DNA of 64,000 bases, taken from contig QAYZ01000014.1 in assembly GCA_003054655.1 (NCBI GenBank), forward strand, positions 186,001-250,000. Reading direction: 5' to 3'. The stretch is from Spartobacteria bacterium LR76. GTDB taxonomy: Bacteria; Verrucomicrobiota; Verrucomicrobiia; Chthoniobacterales; Terrimicrobiaceae. A program made the position numbers and the translations under genes. The notes under the pieces were generated by a model. The model had not been told where the DNA came from, did no database searches, and saw only the letters and a list, made by a program, of their open reading frames with translations. This document shows positions 50,630-59,952 of this stretch, one piece after another; the stretch's first letter is position 1, and every line of letters begins with the position of its first letter.

Positions 50630-53023
50630 ATGCAGTATGGATATTTTGACGAACGTGGCCGGGAATATGTCATCACACGACCGGACACCCCGCGTGTCTG
50701 GTCAAATTACCTGGGGTCTCGTCGCTATGGCGGGATAATCACTCCGGGGGCAGGCGGGTATTCCTTCACAAGATCGCCTGCCGAGGGGAGAATCCTGCGG
50801 CATCGTTACAACAGCGTACCGGCTGAGCTTCCGGGGCGGCAGTTCTATCTGCGCGACCGGGACTCGGGCGAGTTTTGGTCGGCGGCCTGGCAGGCCACGG
50901 CGAAGCCTCTCAGAGAGTATGAAACGGAGACCCGGTTCGGCACCGGGTACGCCGTGATCTCCAGCAACTATCGAGGGATTCGCACGGAGTCGCTCTATTA
51001 CATTCCACTCGGAGCAGAGCACGAGGTGTGGCGGCTCGTGGTGGAAAATTGCGGCGATTGCACCCGGTCTCTCGATGTTTTCTCGTTCTGCGAGTTCACC
51101 ACCGAGTGGAACCTCGTCAATGACATGCTCAATCTGCAATACACCCAGTATATTGCCGAGGCCCGCTGGGTGGATGGATTCATTGCCGCGTCGTCCTGCG
51201 CGAGACTGCCTGTGGACTCCGGGAATTTTGCCAATCGCGATCAGTCGCGGCACTGGTGGATGACGCAGCTCGGCGGCGGTGTTGCCGGGTACGACTGCGA
51301 CCGGGAGAGCTTTCTGGGCAGCTATGGAGGCTTTCACAATCCCGCTGCGGTCGTGGCCGGGCAATGTTCAAACAGCATCGGGGTTTCCGACAATACATGC
51401 GGAGCCATCCAGAGCCGCCTCGACCTGGAGCCGGGGCAGAGAGCGACCATTCTCGTGCTGCTCGGGATAGGGCGGGCCGGGGACTCGGGACAGCGTATTG
51501 CCTCCGCCTATGCCGAGAGCGATCGGGTTGACGATGAGATGGCTGTATTGAAGGCTCATTGGGGGGAGTTGCTTGATTGCTTCCAGGTCGAGACGCCGGA
51601 GCCCGCGTTTGACCACATGGTCAATACCTGGGGGGCCTACAATGCCCTCATGACCTTTGAGTGGTCGCGCTCGTGCTCGCTTGTCTATACCGGCGACCAT
51701 CGCGACGGACTGGGTTATCGCGACTCGGTGCAGGATTGTCTCGGGGTGACCCTGATGCAGCCGGAGGCGGTTCGCGAGCGATTGCTTCTCATGCTTTCGG
51801 CACAGGACGTGACGGGCGGCGCGCAGCCCGAGGTGAGGCCATGGTCGCATGTTCCCGGAAAAATGCTGCCGACGCCTCCCGGGCACTACCGGTCGGACGA
51901 TTGTTTGTGGTTGTTCAATGCCATCCCTGCCTATGTGGCGGAGAGCGGAGATGATGCGTTCTATGACGAAATTGTGCCCTTTGCGGATGCGGGTTCGGCG
52001 AGCGTCCTGGGGCATTTGCGCCGGGCCATCGAGTTCAATCTGGAACGCTCCGGCGCCCACGGACTGCCCTGCGGTCTCCTGGCGGATTGGAATGACTGCC
52101 TCAAGCTGGGTTATCACGGTGAGTCTGTCTTTGTCGCCTTCCAGTTGCGTCTCGCCCTGAAGGTCTACTCGGAAATCGCAGCGAGTAGGGGGCGCACGGA
52201 GGATGCCGCCTGGGCCTGGGAAAAACTCGGCGAACTCGATGGGAAGATCGCGCGGGTTTGCTGGGATGGTGAGTGGTTCATCTGGGCGATCGCGGAAGAC
52301 GGAACGACCTTTGGCACCCGGGCGCAACCCGAGGGGCAGGTTTACCTTAACACCCAGGCATGGGCGATTCTTTCGGGAGCGGCTTCCGAGGCGCAGGCGG
52401 AGAGTTCCCTTCATGCCGTGCGGTCCCGGCTGGCGTCGCCCTGGGGCGTGGCGATGTGTGCGCCTCCTTTCCAGCGTACGCCGGTGGAGGTGATGCGGGC
52501 GGTCCTTTTCAATCCCGGCAACAAGGAGAATGGCGGCATCTTTTCCCATACGCAAAGCTGGGCGGTGCTGGCCGAACTGGCGGCCGGAAGCGTGGAGGTC
52601 GCGTGGGAGTACTATCGGTCCTTCCTCCCGGCGGCGCAAAATGACAAGGCGGAGATCCGGGAGATCGAACCCTATGTGCATTGCCAGAGTACCCACTCGC
52701 AATTTTCCGAGCGGTACGGGCGCTCCCGGGTGCCCTGGCTTTCCGGGACGGCGTCGTGGGCTCACTATGTCGCCACGAATCATCTTCTCGGCATCCGCCC
52801 GCGTGAGGACGGGCTTTGCATCGATCCGGCGATTCCGGCCAACTGGCCGGGCTTCAAGGTCGTGCGACGTTTTCGCGGGATGAGGCTGCATATCGCCGTG
52901 ACCAACCCGGATGGCAGAAATCGCGGAGTCCGCCGACTAGTCGTCGATGGGGCCGAGATCGACGGAGCATTCATCCCGCTGGCCGCGCTGCGCGACGGTG
53001 CCGAGATCATGGCCGCTCTTTAG
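50630..53023 (+). CDS. GH94 phosphorylase (cellobiose/chitobiose-type)
   Basis: 797 residues, no signal peptide, cytoplasmic. The N-terminus MQYGYFDERGREYVITRPDT and the order of blocks (YGGFHNPAAVVAGQCSNSIG, GYRDSVQDCLG, ADWNDC, VPWLSGTASWAHYVATNHLLG) match GH94. The catalytic Asp is Asp489 in WND, close to the position known in Vibrio chitobiose phosphorylase, and the length is close to that enzyme (about 800). The reaction would be disaccharide + phosphate to sugar-1-phosphate + monosaccharide; cellobiose versus diacetylchitobiose cannot be settled by eye. AGGAGG lies at 50610-50615, 14 nt upstream, and GGAG at 50623-50626. Followed by GH130 after 18 bp. Confidence 0.9.
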   Translation: MQYGYFDERGREYVITRPDTPRVWSNYLGSRRYGGIITPGAGGYSFTRSPAEGRILRHRYNSVPAELPGRQFYLRDRDSGEFWSAAWQATAKPLREYETETRFGTGYAVISSNYRGIRTESLYYIPLGAEHEVWRLVVENCGDCTRSLDVFSFCEFTTEWNLVNDMLNLQYTQYIAEARWVDGFIAASSCARLPVDSGNFANRDQSRHWWMTQLGGGVAGYDCDRESFLGSYGGFHNPAAVVAGQCSNSIGVSDNTCGAIQSRLDLEPGQRATILVLLGIGRAGDSGQRIASAYAESDRVDDEMAVLKAHWGELLDCFQVETPEPAFDHMVNTWGAYNALMTFEWSRSCSLVYTGDHRDGLGYRDSVQDCLGVTLMQPEAVRERLLLMLSAQDVTGGAQPEVRPWSHVPGKMLPTPPGHYRSDDCLWLFNAIPAYVAESGDDAFYDEIVPFADAGSASVLGHLRRAIEFNLERSGAHGLPCGLLADWNDCLKLGYHGESVFVAFQLRLALKVYSEIAASRGRTEDAAWAWEKLGELDGKIARVCWDGEWFIWAIAEDGTTFGTRAQPEGQVYLNTQAWAILSGAASEAQAESSLHAVRSRLASPWGVAMCAPPFQRTPVEVMRAVLFNPGNKENGGIFSHTQSWAVLAELAAGSVEVAWEYYRSFLPAAQNDKAEIREIEPYVHCQSTHSQFSERYGRSRVPWLSGTASWAHYVATNHLLGIRPREDGLCIDPAIPANWPGFKVVRRFRGMRLHIAVTNPDGRNRGVRRLVVDGAEIDGAFIPLAALRDGAEIMAAL

Positions 53024-53041
53024 TTCTCTCCCTTCTTCCCA

Positions 53042-54283
53042 ATGAAAAAATCCCAATTCGCCATCAAGCTTTCCGGCTTGAGAAAAGCCCACGAGACCCT
53101 GCTCTCCCGACGCAATGTGCCGGACCGCACGTGGTACAATGGCGTGTACGACCGGTATGTGCATCCGGTGGTCACTCCCGGCCACGTTCCTCTGGAGTGG
53201 CGGTATGATCTCAACCCGGAGACCAATCCTTTCCTTCAGGAACGTCTGGGGGTCAATGCCGCCTTCAATGCCGGAGCAATGCTCTGGAAGGGAAAAGTCG
53301 TTACCTGCGTGAGAGTGGAGGGCTGGGACCGGAAGAGCTTCTTTGCCATGGCGGAATCTCCCAACGGCATCGACAACTTTCGCTTCTGGGAGGAGCCGTG
53401 CGTCATCCCGGAGACAAATGAACCGGATACCAATGTCTATGACATGAGGCTCGTTCCTCATGAAGATGGCTGGATTTACGGGCTGTTTTGCACGGAGCGC
53501 CGCGATCCGAAGGCACCGCCAGCGGATCAATCCAGCGCGGTCGCCCAATGCGGCCTTGTCCGGACCAAGGACTTGATCGACTGGGAGCGCCTTCCCGACA
53601 TCAAGACCCCATCGGCCCAGCAGAGGAATGTGGTGCTGCACCCGGAGTTTGTCCGCGGGAGATATGCGCTCTATACACGCCCGCAGGACGGATTCATCGA
53701 TGCCGGATCGGGCGGAGGGATAGGGTGGACGCTCTGCCGGAGCATGGAAAAGGCTGTCACCGGACGCGAGAGCATCATCGACCGGCGCGTTTATCATACC
53801 ATCAACGAACTAAAGAATGGACAGGGTCCTGCGCCTTTGAAAACCGAGGCAGGCTGGTTGCATCTGGCTCACGGTGTGAGGAATACGGCGGCGGGGTTGC
53901 GCTATGTTCTCTATTTGTTCCTGACGTCACTGAGTGATCCCTCGAAAGTCGTCGCCAAACCGCAGGGCTATTTCCTGGCTCCCGTCGGCGCGGAGCGTGT
54001 CGGGGATGTTTCCAACGTGGTTTTCTCCAATGGATGGGTCGTGCGAGGTGATGGGACCGTGCTGATCTATTATGCGTCGAGCGATACCCGTCTCCATGTG
54101 GCGACCAGCACGATTCCCCGGTTGCTGGATTATGTGATGAAGACCCCATCGGACGGGCTCCGGTCGGCCGCCTCCGTGCAGCAGCGGCTTGAGCTGATCC
54201 GGGCCAACCGGGAGCTGGCTTCCGGATTGAGTAAAAAGAGCCGCGCAAATCAGCAACAACGCAGACGCAAACGCGTATCGTAA
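53042..54283 (+). CDS. GH130 4-O-beta-mannosyl-glucose phosphorylase-like
   Basis: 413 residues, no signal peptide. The sequence ([40 protein letters not shown]) and length place it in the longer GH130 branch, whose members convert mannosyl-glucose to mannose-1-phosphate and glucose. The catalytic Asp is Asp134 in [18 protein letters not shown]. The HGVRN and YYASSDTR blocks are also typical. It ends in a basic tail ([16 protein letters not shown]). Adjacent to GH94, so both probably use phosphate to process imported disaccharides. Confidence 0.85.
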   Translation: MKKSQFAIKLSGLRKAHETLLSRRNVPDRTWYNGVYDRYVHPVVTPGHVPLEWRYDLNPETNPFLQERLGVNAAFNAGAMLWKGKVVTCVRVEGWDRKSFFAMAESPNGIDNFRFWEEPCVIPETNEPDTNVYDMRLVPHEDGWIYGLFCTERRDPKAPPADQSSAVAQCGLVRTKDLIDWERLPDIKTPSAQQRNVVLHPEFVRGRYALYTRPQDGFIDAGSGGGIGWTLCRSMEKAVTGRESIIDRRVYHTINELKNGQGPAPLKTEAGWLHLAHGVRNTAAGLRYVLYLFLTSLSDPSKVVAKPQGYFLAPVGAERVGDVSNVVFSNGWVVRGDGTVLIYYASSDTRLHVATSTIPRLLDYVMKTPSDGLRSAASVQQRLELIRANRELASGLSKKSRANQQQRRRKRVS

Positions 54284-54339
54284 ATCGGGCCGGGATGGGG
54301 GATGATTGACCGGTGAAGGTTCTTGATATCCCCCGGGAA

Positions 54340-55740
54340 ATGTCGCGAAACTCCGTCGCAGGAGAGCGATGCTGGGTGTCCCGGACGTGGCTCCGGATTT
54401 CCGCATGGGCCGGGATTGCCGGCCTGGTGACGGCGCGGAGCCTGGCTGGCCCGACCGCGGACAGCGTTCATCGCAATGTGCTATGGATTGTCGCCGATGA
54501 CATGGGGTATGGCGACCTATCCTCCACCGGCAGTGTGAACTATGACACTCCGAACATCGATCGCATCGGCCGGGAGGGAGTCACTCTGGATCATGCTTAT
54601 GTATATCCCGTTTGTTCACCGTCCCGTGCGGCGCTCTTGACGGGACGGACTCCGCAGCGCTGCGGCGTTGAGTCTGTTCTTCTTCCTGGTTATGAGGCAG
54701 GACTGTCTGCGGAGATCCCCAATGCGGCGAGGGAATTTTCCGCTGCTGGCTATCGCACGGCATTGATCGGAAAGTGGCATCTGGGCGATAAGCCGCGATC
54801 GCGCCCCAATGCGCTGGGGTTCGATGAGTTCTATGGCTTTCTCTGGGGTGAAACGGGGTATTTTTCCCATGCCAAGAAGGTCGGAGGCGTCGAGCAACTG
54901 GACTTCTACCAGAACACTACGAAAGCCGATCAGCCGGGATACACCACGGACCTTTATACCGACCGGGCCATACATTTTTTGCAGGAGAACCGCGACAGGC
55001 CGTTCTTCCTCTATCTGGCCTACAACGCGCCTCACTACTACCTGGACGCTCCAGCCAGTTATCAGGCGCGCTTCAGCGGTCAGCCTCAGGCGATGTATTC
55101 CGCGGTGATGAAGTCCCTCGACGATAATATCGGCCGGTTGCTTGATGAGCTAGCCCAACTCGGCCTCGACAAGTCCACGCTCGTCGTTTTTCTCAGCGAC
55201 AATGGTGCGCCGGCAAGTGGCGGCGGGCGAAATGCCCCCTTGCGCGGTCACAAGAATGAGCTTCTCGAAGGAGGCATTCGCACGCCGATGTTTGCGCGTC
55301 TTCCCGGCGTGATCCCTGCTGGCGGGCGGAGCGCGGGAACATTTGCCGCCTGGGATCTGCTTCCAACATCACTGGGACTGGCGGGGCTGCCGGTCTCGGC
55401 GGGATTTGAAGGGAAGGATCTCCAGAAGCTGCTGACAGATCCCTCCTCGGGTAATCCCGAGGCAAGGTGTTTTCAGTACACCGGACCGGGGGGAGTCCTG
55501 TCTCGTGCGGTGATCAAGCAGGGATGGAAACTCTATGCAGCCGACAAGCCGAAGGGTGGCAGCGTCGTCGCCCTCTATAACATCGATCGTGATCCCGGGG
55601 AATCCCGCGATATGGCAGCGATCGAGCCAGCGAAGGTCGAGGAACTCCTGGCTGAGTGGAATGATTGGGCAAAGAGTTTCTCCCCCGCGCTGTCTGAGTG
55701 GAAGCTCATGGAGCCAACTGACGGTCGCTTGAACAAATGA
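54340..55740 (+). CDS. Exported sulfatase (formylglycine type)
   Basis: About 466 residues from ATG 54340; a GTG at 54313 is in frame. Signal or anchor region TWLRISAWAGIAGLVTARSLA. Metal site residues in VLWIVADDMGYGD, and the formylglycine motif CSPSRAALLTG with Cys92 (numbered from this ATG). The region IGKWHLGD carries the family Lys and His, and LSDNGAPASGG the Asp-Asn. The Cys must be oxidised by FGE or an anaerobic maturase, neither of which is seen active here. Substrate is a sulfated glycan. Followed by a tandem SUMF1-fold gene. Confidence 0.85.
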   Translation: MSRNSVAGERCWVSRTWLRISAWAGIAGLVTARSLAGPTADSVHRNVLWIVADDMGYGDLSSTGSVNYDTPNIDRIGREGVTLDHAYVYPVCSPSRAALLTGRTPQRCGVESVLLPGYEAGLSAEIPNAAREFSAAGYRTALIGKWHLGDKPRSRPNALGFDEFYGFLWGETGYFSHAKKVGGVEQLDFYQNTTKADQPGYTTDLYTDRAIHFLQENRDRPFFLYLAYNAPHYYLDAPASYQARFSGQPQAMYSAVMKSLDDNIGRLLDELAQLGLDKSTLVVFLSDNGAPASGGGRNAPLRGHKNELLEGGIRTPMFARLPGVIPAGGRSAGTFAAWDLLPTSLGLAGLPVSAGFEGKDLQKLLTDPSSGNPEARCFQYTGPGGVLSRAVIKQGWKLYAADKPKGGSVVALYNIDRDPGESRDMAAIEPAKVEELLAEWNDWAKSFSPALSEWKLMEPTDGRLNK

Positions 55741-55764
55741 CGCAAAACAGCAAGAATCCGGACG

Positions 55765-55791
55765 CTTCGCCGCGTCGACGGGACGGCGAAG
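55765..55791. terminator. Hairpin between sulfatase 1 and the SUMF1-like gene
   Basis: CTTCGCCG (55765-55772) pairs perfectly with CGGCGAAG (55784-55791) with an 11-nt loop, in the 70-bp gap. No T-run, so partial termination or mRNA protection is possible. Confidence 0.35.
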
Positions 55792-55810
55792 ATACGCTTG
55801 GCTAAGAGTC

Positions 55811-58528
55811 ATGAAGTTTCTCCCCTGGATATGTGCTGCGAGTTTGACGGCATCCGCTTTGGCCGGAACGGAATCCCGGAATGTGCGAATCGTCGACTTT
55901 GGGTCCGATCTCGGCAGCGGGGAGATTCCCTATCGAGGCAAACCGCCCGCGAAGAAAATCCCCTACGAGAAGACCATGGGAGGCGATTCGCGCCATGAAG
56001 CGGGGCGCACTTTTGTTTCGGCCTGGCCGTTGAGTTTCGACGAGCCGCTGAACCCTCCCGGGATTCGTTATGACACGACGCAAAAGAACGCAGTCTTTTA
56101 CGGCGGGCTGATTACCCTGACCATTAACAATCCGGAACGCGGCCTGAGCGAAGGTCATCTCAATGCAAACCACGCCTTCCGCGATGACGTGAACTTCATG
56201 GCGCTCCAGGGCGGCGCCTTCAAGCCCGGCGAGGAGATCGAGGCCTATGCGCTGTGGTTCTGGAAAAAGAAGGATTTCCTGAACGGCGGAGACAGCCAGC
56301 CCGTATCTTTCAATGACAAGAGCCTCATGGCCGTGCATGTATCCCGCTACTGGGGCGGGGTGCATGCCGGGCGGTGGGTGGTGCGCGATGGAGAGGCCTT
56401 CTATGTGTCGGAGAAGACCTTTGGAGATCAGTATAAGCAGTTCACCTTTCAGGATAAGGACAACCCGATCGTTCATCATACGCATATCCTGAGTCCCAAC
56501 GCCACCCGGTGGGCAAAATGGGAGCCCAAGCCGCCCTATGCATTTTCCTTCGACCATCGGACTGCCGATTTCCAGACGCACCGGTTCACGGATGTCGCCG
56601 CTGTGGGGTTCCTGGTCACCAGGGAACTCACTCCGGCGGTGAAGGCGGTCCCGGGCGGATTGAGCCCCAATCAGCCGATCGCGGTGAAGTGGTACGCGTT
56701 TCGCTGTGACGCGGTGGTCGGGAATGGCGACATGCCATCCACTCACGTCCCGATGGTCGACGTGGCCTCTGCCGGCTTGTCCGCCGGGCGTTCGGAAATC
56801 TCGTTTTTCCAGTGGGAGCAAATCCGGCGGATCGCGGTGACCAATCAATATGGACGGGATCTCGGCGACCTGGGCTATTGCTTCCAGGGAGACGGCTCGA
56901 TGGGGTCGATGCGAGTGGGAGACAAGCCGCATTCCCCGGGCGAGCCGGTCACCGACGTGACCTGGCTGGATGCCCTGGCGTGGTGCAACGCCCTGTCCGA
57001 AGTCGAGGGAAGGGAACCCGCCTATTACACGGACCCGGAGAAAAAGGCTGTTCTGCGCCGGACATTTGATCGCGACAAGGTGGAGAGCAAACCGATGCAG
57101 GTCTTCTGGAAGCAGGATGCCACGGGGTACCGGCTTCCGACCGATGCGGAGTGGAGGGCTCTTGCCCTGGCCGGAGGGAAGGGGTTTGAAGATAACCCCG
57201 CGTGGACTGCCGCCAACTCTGGCGGGACAACCCAGTCCACGCTGGCGCAAAAGCCCGGCCCGCAGGGCCTGTGCGGCATGAATGGCAATGTGTGGGAATA
57301 CGTCTGGCCCTCGCAGGAGGCGAAGGTCGATCCGGCGACCTTGCCGGCTGCTCTGGCGCTGGGCGGGGATTTTACCACCGTGGCGGGCCAGCAGCCGCAG
57401 AATCTCGGATTTGGAAAAGAGGTGCCCTTTGAGCAAGGCTCCTATGGCATCGGGTTTCGCGTGGTCAGCGGACCATGGAAGGCGACATCCGGCTCTCCGG
57501 GTGAGGTGCCCATGTGGCGGATCGAACGCGGAATGGTCATGGAGCCGGGGGCGGCCGGGGATGTGGCGGCTATCAGGGAATACGTGAACAAGCATCTCGC
57601 GATGATCCGGGTGCCCGGCGCAGGACTCGCGGATGAACGCGACTTCGTCGATCCGCTCAATATTCAGGAGCGTAACACCACCCGTGCAAAGGCTCTCGAC
57701 GACAAATTCCTGGAGCGCCCCGGAGCGGGTGACGCCGCACCGGAACAGACGGGGGACAAACCTCGCTCCCCGCGGGAGCTTTATCTGGAGAGAACGGAGG
57801 TTCCCTACGGCCTCTGGAACCGGGTGCGGGCGTGGTCGGCCTCCAGGGGATATCATTTCAACTATCCCGGAGATATCGGCAGCATGCGGATGGAGCGGCA
57901 GGCCGACATGGAGTTCGGTCCCGATCAGCCTGTGACCTACATCTCCTGGTATGATGCTGTGGCGTGGAGCAATGCGCTTTCGGAGTTGATGGACGCCTCT
58001 CCAGTATACTTTACCGACCATGAGAAAAAGGAAGTCTTTCGTCTGGTCTCGCCGTTTCGCCTCGAGACCTATTCCGGCCCGGGCTATCCCAATCCCGCGT
58101 GGAAGAAGAACCGCCGGGCGGGAGAGGAGACCGATACGGCGCTCTCGACGCTGATCTTCTTCGATCCGTCCCGCGACGGATATCGTCTGCCCCTCTATGA
58201 CGAGCTTCGCGCGGCAGCGGGAGCGGGCGTGCCGGGAAAGAGCGGTCTTGAGTGGACGGGTGCGAACTCGGACGGTCGCACCCACGCGGTTGGCACCGCT
58301 GGCGCAAATCCGGCCGGTCTGTTTGACGTGGGCGGAAATGTGCTCGAGTGGGGATGGGACCCGTCGGCATCCCATCTCAACTCCATGGTCGATTATCGGG
58401 TGAATGGCGATGGCTATTTCTTTGAACTTCCGACTCCGCCAAAGGGTAACAAGGCTTATTTTCGAGAGTACACCGGGGCAGCCCGCTCGTTCATCGGCTT
58501 GCGCGTGGCTCGGGATAAAGGGAATTGA
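55811..58528 (+). CDS. Exported tandem SUMF1-fold protein without FGE cysteines
   Basis: 905 residues with a signal peptide (MKFLPWICAASLTASALAG). Residues about 20-330 are a jelly-roll-like region. Two SUMF1/FGE-like domains follow: the first around VTDVTWLDALAWCNALSEVEG, YRLPTDAEWRALA, GLCGMNGNVWEYVW and SYGIGFRVV; the second around VTYISWYDAVAWSNALSELM, YRLPLYDELRAA, GLFDVGGNVLEWGWD and SFIGLRVAR. Both C-lectin-like cores are clear, but neither has the two-Cys active-site pair that aerobic FGE needs before the GFR motif. It sits between two sulfatase genes, 70 bp and 17 bp away. It may bind sulfated glycan or act as a structural partner rather than generate formylglycine. Confidence 0.8.
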   Translation: MKFLPWICAASLTASALAGTESRNVRIVDFGSDLGSGEIPYRGKPPAKKIPYEKTMGGDSRHEAGRTFVSAWPLSFDEPLNPPGIRYDTTQKNAVFYGGLITLTINNPERGLSEGHLNANHAFRDDVNFMALQGGAFKPGEEIEAYALWFWKKKDFLNGGDSQPVSFNDKSLMAVHVSRYWGGVHAGRWVVRDGEAFYVSEKTFGDQYKQFTFQDKDNPIVHHTHILSPNATRWAKWEPKPPYAFSFDHRTADFQTHRFTDVAAVGFLVTRELTPAVKAVPGGLSPNQPIAVKWYAFRCDAVVGNGDMPSTHVPMVDVASAGLSAGRSEISFFQWEQIRRIAVTNQYGRDLGDLGYCFQGDGSMGSMRVGDKPHSPGEPVTDVTWLDALAWCNALSEVEGREPAYYTDPEKKAVLRRTFDRDKVESKPMQVFWKQDATGYRLPTDAEWRALALAGGKGFEDNPAWTAANSGGTTQSTLAQKPGPQGLCGMNGNVWEYVWPSQEAKVDPATLPAALALGGDFTTVAGQQPQNLGFGKEVPFEQGSYGIGFRVVSGPWKATSGSPGEVPMWRIERGMVMEPGAAGDVAAIREYVNKHLAMIRVPGAGLADERDFVDPLNIQERNTTRAKALDDKFLERPGAGDAAPEQTGDKPRSPRELYLERTEVPYGLWNRVRAWSASRGYHFNYPGDIGSMRMERQADMEFGPDQPVTYISWYDAVAWSNALSELMDASPVYFTDHEKKEVFRLVSPFRLETYSGPGYPNPAWKKNRRAGEETDTALSTLIFFDPSRDGYRLPLYDELRAAAGAGVPGKSGLEWTGANSDGRTHAVGTAGANPAGLFDVGGNVLEWGWDPSASHLNSMVDYRVNGDGYFFELPTPPKGNKAYFREYTGAARSFIGLRVARDKGN

Positions 58529-58545
58529 ATTCCTTAGCCAACGCC

Positions 58546-59952
58546 ATGAACTGCGATCCGGATATCACTGCCTCAGGCCCGCAGGATGAACTGCTGAGGG
58601 AGCGGTCCGCCAGGCTGCGGGAGGCTGATCCCCGGCCCAATATCCTGCTCGTTTTCACCGATCAGCAGACTGCCTCCGCCATGAGCTGCGCGGGAAACCG
58701 CTGGGTCGAGACGCCTGCCATGGATGCGCTGGCGCGTAGAGGTGTCCGGTTTGTCAATTCCTACTGCGCCGCCCCGGTGTGCGGACCCTCCCGGGCGGCC
58801 ATGATCACCGGCCTCCCTCCGCATCAGAACGGAGTCGTCTATAATGGCGATCCGCTGCGCCCGGATCTGCCGACCATCGGCTCGGTGCTGCGCTCGGCGG
58901 GCTACTACACGGCATGGACCGGCAAATGGCATCTCCCGGAGAGCTTTCTGCGGGAGGAGATCGATTCCCATGGATTCCACCATCGTCCTCTGACTCCCGG
59001 TGTGTCGTGGTGCGCCCTGGGCGACCAGACAGACTTTCTCACGGCGATGGACGCGGAGTTTTTCCTGAGATGGCAGGCCGCCAAGCAGCCCAAGCCCTGG
59101 TTCCTCGGCGTGTCGCTCCACAATCCCCACGACATTTGCTATCATGTGGTCGAGGAAGTATTGACAAGTCCCAATATCGAACACTTTCCGCCCCTGCCAG
59201 AAAACTTTGCCACTGATCCCGGTGAGCCCGAGGCGCTGCGGCTGCGCCGGCAAAATACGCGATACGGGCATGAGCTGGCGAGTTGCGCTGGTTGGGACGA
59301 GGCGCGCTGGCGGACCTATCTCCACACCTATGCGCACCTCGTAACCCAGGTCGATCGCGCCGTCGGCTCCGTCCTGCGCGCCCTGGAGGCGGGGGGATGG
59401 AGCCAGAATACGATCGTGATTTTTACCTCCGACCATGGCGAGGGAGTCGCGGCTCACCAATGGGCGACCAAGCAGTCTCTTTACGAGGAGGTTGCGGGGG
59501 TTCCGCTTATCCTGTCGGGTCCCGGCATCGCCTCCGGGATCACTGCCAGCGAGCTGGCATCCGGGTTGGACCTCCTGCCGACCATGTGTGACTTCGCCGG
59601 AGCCGATGCCCCGGCTGGCCTCCCGGGCAGAAGTCTTCGCCAGGCTCTCTCCGGTGTGCGGGGACGCGAAGAGGAGCGTGTGATTTGTGAGCTCGCGGCT
59701 GATCAGGAGCGGCCCGAGATCCAGGGCCGCATGGTGCGTACGCCGAGATTCAAATACATGGCATATTCTCCAGGCGCACCAGCCGAGCAGCTCTTTGATC
59801 TGGCGGCTGACCCTGGTGAGATGAACAATCTGGCAGGCGACGCCCGGTATCATTCCGACCTGCTCAGGCATCGCCAGGTGCTTTTGGCTTGGTGCCTGGA
59901 ATCGGAAGACCCGTTCCTGGAAGTGCTGCCGTTTCCTCGGGAAGGCGGCTAG
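58546..59952 (+). CDS. Sulfatase without signal peptide
   Basis: 468 residues from ATG 58546. A TTG in frame at 58525 overlaps the previous stop and is less likely. Metal site VFTDQQ near residue 37, formylglycine motif CGPSRAAMITG (Cys79), GKWHLPESF and TSDHGEGVAAHQWATKQSLYEEVAGVP are family-typical. The C-terminal FKYMAYSPGAPAEQLFDLAADPGEMNN is usual. Unlike the other sulfatase it has no signal peptide, so it may act on imported oligosaccharides. Its stop overlaps the - strand regulator by 4 bp. Confidence 0.85.
   Translation: MNCDPDITASGPQDELLRERSARLREADPRPNILLVFTDQQTASAMSCAGNRWVETPAMDALARRGVRFVNSYCAAPVCGPSRAAMITGLPPHQNGVVYNGDPLRPDLPTIGSVLRSAGYYTAWTGKWHLPESFLREEIDSHGFHHRPLTPGVSWCALGDQTDFLTAMDAEFFLRWQAAKQPKPWFLGVSLHNPHDICYHVVEEVLTSPNIEHFPPLPENFATDPGEPEALRLRRQNTRYGHELASCAGWDEARWRTYLHTYAHLVTQVDRAVGSVLRALEAGGWSQNTIVIFTSDHGEGVAAHQWATKQSLYEEVAGVPLILSGPGIASGITASELASGLDLLPTMCDFAGADAPAGLPGRSLRQALSGVRGREEERVICELAADQERPEIQGRMVRTPRFKYMAYSPGAPAEQLFDLAADPGEMNNLAGDARYHSDLLRHRQVLLAWCLESEDPFLEVLPFPREGG

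Noticed and set aside
55802-58375. 857-residue open frame on - strand opposite the SUMF1-fold gene
   Set aside because: Arg/His/Gly-rich, no motif; the + strand gene has clear domains.
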